A stretch of 44,728 nt of DNA from Hyphococcus sp. (GTDB lineage: Bacteria > Pseudomonadota > Alphaproteobacteria > Caulobacterales > Parvularculaceae), in assembly GCA_021776245.1 (NCBI GenBank), contig JAJFGF010000017.1, positions 1 through 44,728 of the forward strand. Reading direction: 5' to 3'. A program made the translations under genes and the position numbers. This document shows positions 8,827 to 16,588 of the stretch, piece after piece. Numbering within the stretch: the first letter of the stretch is position 1; the number at the start of each line of letters is the position of its first letter. Under the pieces are notes generated by a model that saw only the letters and a program-made list of their open reading frames with translations, had not been told where the DNA came from and did not search any database.

Positions 8827-9504
8827 TCAGCGACCGGGGCCTGCAACCTTGCGGCAGGAAATATTGCCCGTATTGACAGATTTATCATCGTAGACACTGT
8901 CTGACTTCCACTCGAAACCGTCATCCTTGATATCAAAGAATGTAATGGTGCGCATGAAGTCGATGCCATTAGCGTCCGTTGAAGGCGTCGTCATCACCAT
9001 ATGACCCTTGTCATTTTTGACCGCCGTGAACGAGCCGCGCTGGGGCTTTGGTTCCGGCGTCAGCTTGACCACGCCAGGAACCGAGGCAAATGTCACCCAC
9101 CATTCCCTGGCAAATGAATCATAGGCGCGGGTCTGCTCGCCATTGCCGCCCATGCTGTAATACTCATCGCGGATCGCGCGCCCGTCGAGCGCATAATAGG
9201 CGAGCCACAAAAGGTCGCCTTCAAGTTTTTGTGCCGGATTGTTCGGGTTCATCCCGGTAAAATACTGTGTGCAGTCGTGACGGCCGACCATGAACGCAAA
9301 TTGCTGCAGTTCCGGCGCGGCGTCAGGGTTAGGCGATCCCCACGGGCCATCCAGCGCCGGATGGTGTTCAAGCGTGACCCCCAATGTGGAGATTTCCTTG
9401 AACCGTTTTTCAAACGCTTGATCTTCCGGTGAGAGCGAACCGGCCGCCATTGCACATGGCGCGGCAAGCACTGATAAAAGCATGGTTGCGATAAAACTCT
9501 TCAT
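8827..9504 (-). CDS. Exported DUF1579-like protein
   Basis: The 225-residue product begins with a signal peptide (MKSFIATMLLSVLAAPCAMA). The mature part resembles the DUF1579 type of lipocalin-like barrel, with a GRHDCTQ motif after a hydrophobic strand, then DGRAIRDEY and EWWVTF strands. Such proteins are secreted and of unknown function, and none has an assigned catalytic role. AGGGGG lies five bases before the ATG, which supports the start. It lies 192 bp before the start of the giant kinase-like protein gene and on the same strand. That gene has its own operator in the gap, so the two can be transcribed separately. Confidence 0.65.
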   Translation of the reverse strand: MKSFIATMLLSVLAAPCAMAAGSLSPEDQAFEKRFKEISTLGVTLEHHPALDGPWGSPNPDAAPELQQFAFMVGRHDCTQYFTGMNPNNPAQKLEGDLLWLAYYALDGRAIRDEYYSMGGNGEQTRAYDSFAREWWVTFASVPGVVKLTPEPKPQRGSFTAVKNDKGHMVMTTPSTDANGIDFMRTITFFDIKDDGFEWKSDSVYDDKSVNTGNISCRKVAGPGR

Positions 9505-9688
9505 TTCATCCCCCTGTTGAAATTGCCCCTTATTGAATTTCGGGGTCCCATAGACGCTTGAACGATGCGACCCTTGTTAGACAATCGAAAGCGCTAAAGC
9601 CTCAGTTTTCGTACACACCACGCCTGCCGTCATCCCGAACTTGGTTCGATGGTCGAAAGCATGGGCATGCAATGACAAAAATGCGGCG

Positions 9689-10306
9689 CTAATTTCTCAA
9701 AGTTTTGTACTTCTTCCACGACTTATAGTTTTTCGGCATGTCGAGTCGTTTCAGTTCTTTCCAGGCATCTCGCGCTTGTTTATGGGTTGCGTTGTGGTTT
9801 TCACTCAAAAAATCGGAGAGAAAGTTAATGTATCGCCCCGACGGCTCCTGCGCAAATTTCGTCTTTGGTCGGCATAAGACGATATATTGCGCTGCCAAAT
9901 CGCCATATGATATTTTGTTTCCTTTTGCGAGTTGTTCTTCGCGCCATCTATTGAGGCGATAGCGAGCGCCTGATTTTATCTTGAAGTTGGAATCCAACGA
10001 CAATGCCGCTTTGTCGATGAAATCCTTGGTCGCTCTGTTATCAGTGTAGTTATTGACCGGAAGCGAAAGCGTCAGACCCAAATCAACATCTTTGCGCCCG
10101 GAAGGCGTTAGTGTTCGTTTTGTCGGACGTTTACATTTCCCGGTTTTCAAAAAGCCTTTGATGGCCTTTTCCAGCTCATCTTTTCGCAATCTGCTTGCGC
10201 CCTGAATACCGATTTCGCGCGCGAATTTTTTTACTTCAACTGCATACCAATAGCCGTTGTCGAACTCTTCAACCGTCATTTTTCTGGATAGTTTTTTTGA
10301 CGCCAC
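9689..10306 (-). CDS. SAP-domain DNA-binding protein
   Basis: The 205-residue basic protein begins with a SAP-like module (about residues 10-58: TVEEFDNGYWYAVEVKKF, then GIQGASRLRKDELEKAI). That module is a helix-turn-helix fold known to bind DNA. The rest is a Lys/Arg-rich helical region of a kind seen in small bacterial SAP proteins, whose role is unknown. The start codon is GTG at 10306, supported by GGAGGAGA directly upstream; no in-frame ATG is near. The gene begins 43 bp after the MDR oxidoreductase stop and is probably cotranscribed with it. The 9505-9688 gap downstream contains GTCAT...ATGAC ends of a short inverted element and no gene. Confidence 0.7.
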   Translation of the reverse strand: MASKKLSRKMTVEEFDNGYWYAVEVKKFAREIGIQGASRLRKDELEKAIKGFLKTGKCKRPTKRTLTPSGRKDVDLGLTLSLPVNNYTDNRATKDFIDKAALSLDSNFKIKSGARYRLNRWREEQLAKGNKISYGDLAAQYIVLCRPKTKFAQEPSGRYINFLSDFLSENHNATHKQARDAWKELKRLDMPKNYKSWKKYKTLRN

Positions 10307-10349
10307 ATTCTCCTCCGTCGCAGGAACGGGGCAGGTTCAAGGATTCCCG

Positions 10350-11348
10350 TCAAACGTCCGCCACAACCTCAATCACAACATTGCCGATTTTTTGCCCGGT
10401 CTCCACATAGCGATAGGCCTCGACAATGCCCTCAAAGGAATAGCGCCGGTCGATCACCGCATGCCAGCCGCCCTTTTCCATCAGCGCCTTGATCACCGAC
10501 ATGAAGGCGACAAGACCCTCTGCTGTCGGCGTCGGAAAAATAACACGGCGGCTTTTGGTCAGCGACGACCACATCGCCAGTAACACAACATGGCCCCAGG
10601 CGCCGAGATCCGTCGCTGAATAAACGCCGCCTGGCTTGATCAGCGGACGGCATTGAAAATAACTCACTTTGCCGACCGCGTCATAAACATAATCAAACAT
10701 CTCGCCGCATTGCGTAAAGTCTTGCGTCTCGTAATCGATTACCCGGTCCGCGCCGAGCGATTTAACCAGCGCCACATGGGCGCCGGGGCACACCGCCGTT
10801 ACGCGCGCGCCGGCGGCTTTCGCCAGCTGCACGGCCGCCGAGCCGATAGCGCCGGTGGCGCCATAGATCAAAATCGCCTCCCCCGGCTTCACGCCAAAGG
10901 CTTTCAGACTGCCATTGGCGTAAAATGCGCCCTCTAACGGCGCGGCTTCAACAAATGAAAGCCCGCTGGGCATCAGCGCGATGGCGCCGTCCGCCGGCGC
11001 TGCGAAATATTCCGCATGGGCGCCATAAGCAAAGACGCCGGCCAATCCGAATACCCGGTCGCCGGTCTTAAACTTTGTCACGCCCTCGCCCACACGTTCG
11101 ACTGTGCCCGCATAGTCCATCCCGAGAATCTGGATTTTTGGTTTGAAGAGCCCGGTGAAAGCCCGCGCGAAAAACGGATAAGGCGTGCGCATGCCGCAAT
11201 CGGTGCGGTTGACCGTTGTCGCATGCACTTTGACCAGCACCTCGCCCGCGCCCGGTTCCGGTGTTGGAACCTCGCGCAGCGAGACCACTTCCGGCGGACC
11301 GTATGTTGTATTGACGGCGGCTTTCATGCGAGGAGGCGTCTTGTTCAT
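10350..11348 (-). CDS. Zinc-free MDR-family NAD(P)-dependent oxidoreductase
   Basis: The 332-residue product is a medium-chain dehydrogenase/reductase of the quinone-oxidoreductase type. The GroES-like N-terminal domain includes the NRTDCGMR and LGMDYAGTVERVGEGV motifs. The nucleotide-binding Rossmann motif GATGAIG lies at about residues 163-169. The cysteine cluster that binds structural zinc in classical alcohol dehydrogenases is absent. It should reduce an alpha,beta-unsaturated carbonyl or quinone with NADPH in the cytoplasm; the substrate is not predictable. The start at 11348 is preferred because a longer frame to 11441 adds a non-homologous extension. The SAP-domain gene follows by 43 bp. 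Confidence 0.8.
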   Translation of the reverse strand: MNKTPPRMKAAVNTTYGPPEVVSLREVPTPEPGAGEVLVKVHATTVNRTDCGMRTPYPFFARAFTGLFKPKIQILGMDYAGTVERVGEGVTKFKTGDRVFGLAGVFAYGAHAEYFAAPADGAIALMPSGLSFVEAAPLEGAFYANGSLKAFGVKPGEAILIYGATGAIGSAAVQLAKAAGARVTAVCPGAHVALVKSLGADRVIDYETQDFTQCGEMFDYVYDAVGKVSYFQCRPLIKPGGVYSATDLGAWGHVVLLAMWSSLTKSRRVIFPTPTAEGLVAFMSVIKALMEKGGWHAVIDRRYSFEGIVEAYRYVETGQKIGNVVIEVVADV

Positions 11349-11659
11349 GGCGTCACGACCCTGGTTTGCACTTGTAAAAGCCGGGCGCGCCACAGATAGG
11401 CATGTTCCAGGCGCTACGCCAGTGGCTGCAGAACCGCCCAAACAGCCGCGCAGGCTGAATTTCTATCCGGTGCAAAATCGTCAAAGATGATCTTTCGGTG
11501 AGATTGTGTTCAATGGCGGTTGTGTCTGCCCAGAGCGGACAGTGTCGTTGACAATGCCTGGATTTGCCAATTTCCATTAGATTTGCAATACACCAGCCGT
11601 CATCGATTAGAACCAACATGGAAAGGACGCGGCGGCAAAGCGGGCGCGTACCAATTATT
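11349..11659. other. Divergent intergenic region without a recognised gene
   Basis: This stretch separates the MDR gene from the methyltransferase gene. A TTGACA hexamer at 11548-11553 is a possible -35 for the rightward gene, but no well-spaced -10 follows. I see no RNA gene or repeat. Confidence 0.4.
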
Positions 11660-12436
11660 ATGACATTCAGGCATCGGGTTAAGTTTTCGCCGATCGAAGG
11701 CCACAACTTAAACCAGGACGAAGTTTATTTCTTTCTTGTGGAGGATAATCATGACCTCAGAATTCGGTTTCATGATTATCATGAAATCTATAGCAGACCC
11801 GGCCTGTATGAACAAATTTTCTATGACAGATTGAAATGTTCCTCGCCAAAGAAAGTTGGCGAAAATCTGAAAAAGGTTTTGGATGCGAACGAGCGGCCAA
11901 TAACAGAACTCCGCGCCTTGGACCTTGGCGCCGGAAATGGAATTATGGGCGAGGTTTTACGCTCATATGGCGTTTCCAGACTGGTCGGCGTGGACATTAT
12001 TCCGGAAGCAAAAGACGCTGCAGATCGGGACCGCCCGGGGATCTATGATGAATATTATATCGCCGATTTTTGCGACCTAAAAGATGACATGCGCGAGGAG
12101 CTTGATGATTGGTCAATTAATTGTCTGACTTCAGTTGCGGCGCTGGGTTTTGACGATATCCCGGTAAAGGCGTTTTTCGAGGCGTTAAATTGCGTGCAGG
12201 ATGGCGGCTGGGTCGCATTCAATATCAAGGAAACGTTCCTCGACAATTCGGATAACTCCGGATTTTCACTATTCATACGGGAGTTGATATTTTCCAAATT
12301 TTTGAACATCCATCATCTAGAGCGCTATCGGCACAGGCTGTCGATGGAGGGCGTGCCGCTCTACTATTTTTCATTAGTGGCGCAAAAAATGTCCGACATT
12401 CCAGAAGAATTTCTTCGGGACGGTGAGGTTCTTTAG
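11660..12436 (+). CDS. Class I SAM-dependent methyltransferase
   Basis: The 258-residue product has the SAM-binding motif DLGAGNG at residues 88-94. The acidic end of the second strand (GVDII) and a later GGWVAFN segment fit strands 2 and 5 of the Rossmann-like fold. The N-terminal segment IRFHDYHEIYSRPGLYEQ is typical of a set of uncharacterised bacterial methyltransferases with a short helical lid. The methyl acceptor is not predictable. I chose ATG 11660. The frame stays open upstream to a TTG at 11564 with another ATG at 11618, and none of the three has a good ribosome binding site. The gene ends just before a transposase relic. Confidence 0.7.
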   Translation: MTFRHRVKFSPIEGHNLNQDEVYFFLVEDNHDLRIRFHDYHEIYSRPGLYEQIFYDRLKCSSPKKVGENLKKVLDANERPITELRALDLGAGNGIMGEVLRSYGVSRLVGVDIIPEAKDAADRDRPGIYDEYYIADFCDLKDDMREELDDWSINCLTSVAALGFDDIPVKAFFEALNCVQDGGWVAFNIKETFLDNSDNSGFSLFIRELIFSKFLNIHHLERYRHRLSMEGVPLYYFSLVAQKMSDIPEEFLRDGEVL

Positions 12437-12499
12437 ATTAAGCGCTTTCCAGCGTTTGTTCATGACGTCACAATATTCGTTTGAACCCGTAAAAAAACC

Positions 12500-12649
12500 G
12501 GGCGCGTCATTTGCGCACCGTCTTTTGATTGATCTCGCCTGTTCTGCTAATTTCGAGACCGCAGCTTGCGCTTGCTGTATTGCAGCTCTGACGGCGTGCG
12601 TGGTCGTCGCGCAGTCATGTAAAATTTGCCCCACAGGCGTTTCCGCCAT
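12500..12649 (-). pseudogene. IS481-type transposase relic (N-terminal HTH only)
   Basis: The frame from ATG 12649 reads GQILHDCATTTHAVRAAIQ, then KLAEQ, a very good match to the start of IS481-family transposases. The similarity then jumps to another frame as EINQKTVRK, followed by TGA at 12509-12507 where the family has tryptophan, then RAR. A one-base deletion and a nonsense change have therefore destroyed it. No DDE catalytic domain and no terminal inverted repeats are seen nearby. The rest of 12437-12949 holds only the promoter of the next gene. Confidence 0.7.
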
Positions 12650-12856
12650 GACGGATCACTGCATAATGCGATTCCATCACTCCGCCGGACTAAACAGCTG
12701 GGATGCATCAACTACTCTTGATCCTGACGTTCTCGCCCTTTTGGGCGGGCTTCGACGGGCGGGAAAAGAGCAAAAACAAAATCCCGGCCATCCCGGCGAA
12801 AGGTTGGCGCCTTACGTCACACCCTCCCGCCCCCCGGCGCTGAATCGCCCCCCGCC

Positions 12857-12899
12857 TGTGACCGGGATCACACCCCGCCCGCGCGACCGCGCCTAGTCT
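12857..12899 (+). promoter_or_regulatory. CRP-like operator plus -10 of the exported coiled-coil gene
   Basis: TGTGACCGGGATCACA at 12857-12872 fits the CRP consensus TGTGA-N6-TCACA exactly. TAGTCT at 12894-12899 follows after 21 bp. If transcription starts seven bases beyond the hexamer, the box is centred at -41.5, the classical class II position. The palindrome is almost the same as at 8773 and its arms recur at 26915. Confidence 0.65.
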
Positions 12900-12949
12900 G
12901 CCGGTTAACCATGAAACAACGCAGATCAGGCGTTCCGCAGGAGGCAACA

Positions 12950-15121
12950 ATGACCGTCATTAATCATAGCAGCAGCAACCCAAAGATCTCAAAAAAATCG
13001 CCAATGTCGCGACAGAAAATGGCGCTGCTTTTTACAACGGCCATGTTTTGCGTCTCAACGCCGCTTGCCTGGGCTGAAGACGGACCGCCCGCGCCGCAAA
13101 ATCACAATGCCTCACTCAATGCTGAACGCGACCGGCTGCGCGGCGAATTTGAAAATTTGGGCGCCCGCCAGGATAAAATGAATGAAGCGCGCGCGCATTA
13201 TGAAACCCTTCTCGATGAAGCCATCGACGATGGCGACACAGATCGCGCGGCGGACATTCGCAAAATTCTGCAGGAAACCCTCGAACTGCAGACCGCAATC
13301 CACAGCCAATCGACGGATGTGGGCGAGGTTCTGGTGGAACTGGAAAAGCCGGAAATTGAAGCGAAAGCCGAAGAGCTCCACGACATCAGCCAGGAAATCA
13401 ACGACCGTACGGCTGAGGAAATCGCCGAACAACTTGAATGGGAAGGCGATCTTCAGGACGTCAAGGAATGGGTGACCTGGGTCACGCGCTGGGTCTCTAT
13501 TGGTTCAGAAATGCAATATGAAACCGATCGCGGCACGCGGTTGGGCGATTATGCGCTTACCGTAGCGAACGCAAAAATCACCGCCGTTGAAGAGATGCTC
13601 GAAGACGCGGAAGAAGGATCCTACCGCCACTCCGTCCTTACTTGGAAGCTCGATTATTATGTGTCTCAGCGCAACGCAGCGCAGGAATATCTCGACGCCA
13701 TGGAGACGCTCACCCAGATCGGATACACGCTGGATGTTATCCTGCTCGCCACAGGCGCAGCGGCGGTCAATCTCGGAAAGAAGATCGCAGCCTCAGCGGT
13801 CAGTCGCGCTTTTGGCAGAAAAGCCGCAGAGAAGACTGTCGTCGTGTTGGAAAAAGGCCTGACGGAAATTGGCTCTGATGTGATTGGACGCGCCGCCGGC
13901 CGCGAAACTGCCGAATCTGGCGGCCAAGCTGTTGCCAATAATGCGTTGCGGGAATCCGGCGAGAGCGCGGCCGCCAACTCTTCTGAAATGGCGACGCAAG
14001 CTTTGGCCCATCAAGGCGCTGACCAAGTACTTGATCTTGGCCTAAACCTTACGGACGAAGGCTTTGAAGCGGTCTCCAACGCGTTTCAGCAATATCTCAC
14101 ACGCAACAACATTCCGTCCCCAGGCCGGCTTGGGGATGCGAGCCCGCAATGGGTCGCCGCATGGAAACAATTCGTCAACCAGCATCTCGACGAGGTGGTT
14201 GGCGCGGCCGACGATGTTATTCCCCGCGCGGCGGAAATGACATCAGAGCAACTCGCCATGCGGATTCTGGAAGAAGAGGCGGCAATGGCGGGGCGGCAGG
14301 CATTTCGCTCGCCGGCGGGACAGGCGACGGCCAGTTACTGGAATAATTTCTGGCGCGGATTAGCGCAACAAACAGATGAAGTCGCCGCCTATAACACGGC
14401 GCGCGCCGTCGCCGGGATGCGCGGCGTCAAAGCATTACAACAGGCGCGAAAAGCGGCGGCGGATGGCTGGCTCGACGATGTGCTGGATGGTTCAACATTT
14501 TTCAGCGCCGCCCCGGTTTTGTTTGGCCTCTTCGGATTTGGCGCCAGCGAAGCCCACGCTGAAGAAACATCATTTAATGGGAATGCGGCTGGCCCGGGCC
14601 AGAGTCAGCAAACGTCAATAGCGCTGCAAAACGCCATCGGCGCCAAGCCCCGTTTCGGAACGAATTCTTCCGGGTATGGCGGACAATATGGCGGCGGATT
14701 TGGTAACATCGGCGGCGCCGGCAATAGCCTCGCCAATCAAGCGCAATATGAAGCGGAGCGCGCCCGCGAAGAAGCAGGCCGCTATGAGACATTCAATTAT
14801 CAACCCGGCGTGGAATATAATGTCAGCGATCAGATATCCGTTCCCGCGACGGGCAGTCGCCAAAACGCAATGCAATATGGCGTCAGCGATCAGATTTCCA
14901 TTCCTTCCGCGGGCGGCGGGCAGAACCCGTCGAGTGGCGGCGCCCGTTCTCCGAACAGCGCGCCGGCCCGGCCAGCGGGACATGAAAATTGTGAAGATCC
15001 AAATCACGGCCATGCGGTTTCGAGCGGCGCGGGCGCCGGATCTTCTTCTCAATCAAGGATCATGCATACGCCCACAGGCTTATACGCGCCGGGCCAGAGT
15101 TCATCCGGTTCGTCGAATTAA
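12950..15121 (+). CDS. Exported coiled-coil protein with Gly/Ser-rich tail
   Basis: The product has 723 residues. AGGAGG six bases before ATG 12950 fixes the start. A long N-region leads to a signal peptide core (about residues 22-43, ending PLAWA). Residues about 50-170 are Glu/Ala-rich and look like coiled coil. A hydrophobic Ala/Leu segment lies near 255-280, followed by an Ala-rich helical region. Near residue 530 a second signal-like segment (FFSAAPVLFGLFGFGASEAHA) occurs inside the protein. The last 180 residues are Gly/Ser/Asn-rich and contain two copies of a VSDQIS unit. No enzyme motif is seen. I infer a structural or secreted surface protein. Its promoter matches that of the giant kinase-like protein, which suggests joint expression. 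Confidence 0.7.
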   Translation: MTVINHSSSNPKISKKSPMSRQKMALLFTTAMFCVSTPLAWAEDGPPAPQNHNASLNAERDRLRGEFENLGARQDKMNEARAHYETLLDEAIDDGDTDRAADIRKILQETLELQTAIHSQSTDVGEVLVELEKPEIEAKAEELHDISQEINDRTAEEIAEQLEWEGDLQDVKEWVTWVTRWVSIGSEMQYETDRGTRLGDYALTVANAKITAVEEMLEDAEEGSYRHSVLTWKLDYYVSQRNAAQEYLDAMETLTQIGYTLDVILLATGAAAVNLGKKIAASAVSRAFGRKAAEKTVVVLEKGLTEIGSDVIGRAAGRETAESGGQAVANNALRESGESAAANSSEMATQALAHQGADQVLDLGLNLTDEGFEAVSNAFQQYLTRNNIPSPGRLGDASPQWVAAWKQFVNQHLDEVVGAADDVIPRAAEMTSEQLAMRILEEEAAMAGRQAFRSPAGQATASYWNNFWRGLAQQTDEVAAYNTARAVAGMRGVKALQQARKAAADGWLDDVLDGSTFFSAAPVLFGLFGFGASEAHAEETSFNGNAAGPGQSQQTSIALQNAIGAKPRFGTNSSGYGGQYGGGFGNIGGAGNSLANQAQYEAERAREEAGRYETFNYQPGVEYNVSDQISVPATGSRQNAMQYGVSDQISIPSAGGGQNPSSGGARSPNSAPARPAGHENCEDPNHGHAVSSGAGAGSSSQSRIMHTPTGLYAPGQSSSGSSN

Positions 15122-15233
15122 TGCGTTCGGCCAGCAAAACCGCGCCAATCCGTCAGCGGAGGATTATTGAGGCGCCGCCAAATATTTTCCAGCGTTTCGT
15201 CGCCTTTCGACGTTGAACCATAAATCCTGGATT

Positions 15234-15261
15234 ATCGGGCGAATAAAAGGAATCGCCCGAT
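15234..15261. repeat. Perfect 9-bp hairpin after the coiled-coil gene
   Basis: ATCGGGCGA at 15234-15242 and TCGCCCGAT at 15253-15261 enclose a ten-base loop. It lies between two convergent genes. No T-run follows on either side, so it may be a weak terminator or an mRNA-end stem. Confidence 0.45.
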
Positions 15262-15368
15262 GATTCACGCTGTCACCGAACCAAAAGCGTACAAAAGCGG
15301 CGCATTTCAGTTTTTCGCCGGCCGCGATCATTGAGATTATCGCAGCAGATATCTGTGTCAGGATTTCG

Positions 15369-16340
15369 TCAGTTGCTCACATCGGGCGGCGATCCGTTCT
15401 CGCCCAGCCAGTTTCTAACCGCTGCACGAAGTTGGTCGTGCTGACCGATCAGGAAGTGCCCGCCTTTGGAAACAAGGATCAACGCCGCGCCGGGAATACC
15501 GTCTGCGCTGTACGCGGCGTGTACAGGCGGAACAAGCGTATCGTCCTCAGCATGAATCACCAGCGTCGGCCTGGAGATATCGCCAAGTGGATAGTCACGA
15601 GGCAACTCCAAAGTCTGATCATTTGAAATGCCGGCGAGGCGGCGGCTAAGCGGAGACATTTGTTCGAGGACGGTTCGCAGAATGTTGAGTTCCTCTGAAG
15701 TCAGGTTTCGCTGCGCCTCATTCGGCGCGCCAAACAGCGCACCCATGCGCCGCCAGGTAAACTTGCTCAAAGCCCAATAGACGAAGTCATTCGCAATGAT
15801 GCGATTGATGCCCGATATGCGGTCATCGTCGGAGGCCTCCTCGTCATCAATGAAGCTGACAGCGCTTGCCAGAATGAGAGCGGACGCTCTTTCCGGATGA
15901 ATCCGCGCAAACTCTATTCCGGGCGGACCGCCCGCTGATACGCCGACGATCGCAGCCCTGTCTATCTCCAGCTCATCGAGCAGGCACGCGAACGCTTCTG
16001 CCTGGGCGCGCAATGAAACATCCTCCGGAAGAGCGCCAAGATATCCAAATCGAGATGGGGCAATTCGACGATAGCCGTCGCCAACGAGCATCTCGCCCAA
16101 TAACAAGCCTTGATCGTATCCTCCGCCAGCGCCGTGGATGACCAAAATGGGCGGCCCGCTCCCGCGCTCCCCATAGCTAATGGGGCCACATGCGGTTTCG
16201 ATGATTGTTCCCGTTGCAGCAAGCCGGGCGCGTGCCGCTTGCATATCGCGCTGATAAGCGAATACCGCCCAAAGAGCGAACGCCATAATGGCTGCGAGCA
16301 GGAAAAGAAGCGTCGCCGAAATGGTTCTCGTCTTGCGCAT
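15369..16340 (-). CDS. Membrane-anchored alpha/beta hydrolase
   Basis: The 323-residue product begins with one hydrophobic segment (about residues 9-29) that acts as a signal anchor, so the enzyme should face the periplasm. The hydrolase core follows: the oxyanion strand LVIHGAGGG at about 66-74, the nucleophile Ser135 in GVSAGG, an acid in HAEDDTLV and the histidine of KGGHF near the end. This is the classical triad. It resembles small esterase or haloperoxidase-like hydrolases, and the substrate is unknown. GGTAAGGC lies before the ATG. A box fitting the FNR/FixK consensus lies 67 bp upstream of the start codon, which suggests control by oxygen or redox state. Confidence 0.8.
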   Translation of the reverse strand: MRKTRTISATLLFLLAAIMAFALWAVFAYQRDMQAARARLAATGTIIETACGPISYGERGSGPPILVIHGAGGGYDQGLLLGEMLVGDGYRRIAPSRFGYLGALPEDVSLRAQAEAFACLLDELEIDRAAIVGVSAGGPPGIEFARIHPERASALILASAVSFIDDEEASDDDRISGINRIIANDFVYWALSKFTWRRMGALFGAPNEAQRNLTSEELNILRTVLEQMSPLSRRLAGISNDQTLELPRDYPLGDISRPTLVIHAEDDTLVPPVHAAYSADGIPGAALILVSKGGHFLIGQHDQLRAAVRNWLGENGSPPDVSN

Positions 16341-16379
16341 GCCTTACCGCGACCTGCAATGGAAACGAAGTGAAGCGTC

Positions 16380-16420
16380 AGCTTAGGGGCGCCATCAATC
16401 AAATCGTTGACGTAGATCAA
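16380..16420 (-). promoter_or_regulatory. FNR/FixK-type box before the alpha/beta hydrolase gene
   Basis: TTGACGTAGATCAA at 16407-16420 fits the FNR/FixK consensus TTGAY-N4-RTCAA at every fixed position. On the minus strand a weak TAAGCT hexamer at 16385-16380 would put the box near -41. Regulation by oxygen or nitrogen oxides is inferred from the consensus alone. Confidence 0.45.
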
Positions 16421-16514
16421 TTGGAGGCGCCAGACATTCAGATCGCATATAGTGAATCACCGCCACACTGGTAATTTCATCATTGCATATGAACAACGGG
16501 TCGCCGCCGCCCAT

Positions 16515-16552
16515 AAAAAACCTCCACCGCCGCGAGGCGATGGAGGTTTTTT
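16515..16552. terminator. Bidirectional Rho-independent terminator
   Basis: A run of six A, the stem CCTCCA, a 14-base loop, the stem TGGAGG and six T form a symmetrical terminator at 16515-16552. On the minus strand it lies just beyond the end of the DUF885 gene, which it should terminate. It also insulates the hydrolase promoter. Confidence 0.85.
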
Positions 16553-16588
16553 GTCCGCGTTTTTAACGCCGCCAAAAAATGCAGATAC

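Noticed and set aside
12423-12896. Plus-strand ORF of 157 codons with a hydrophobic Ala/Cys stretch
   Set aside because: It overlaps the transposase relic and the CRP-like promoter; the tail is Pro/Arg-rich GC sequence and it has no ribosome binding site.
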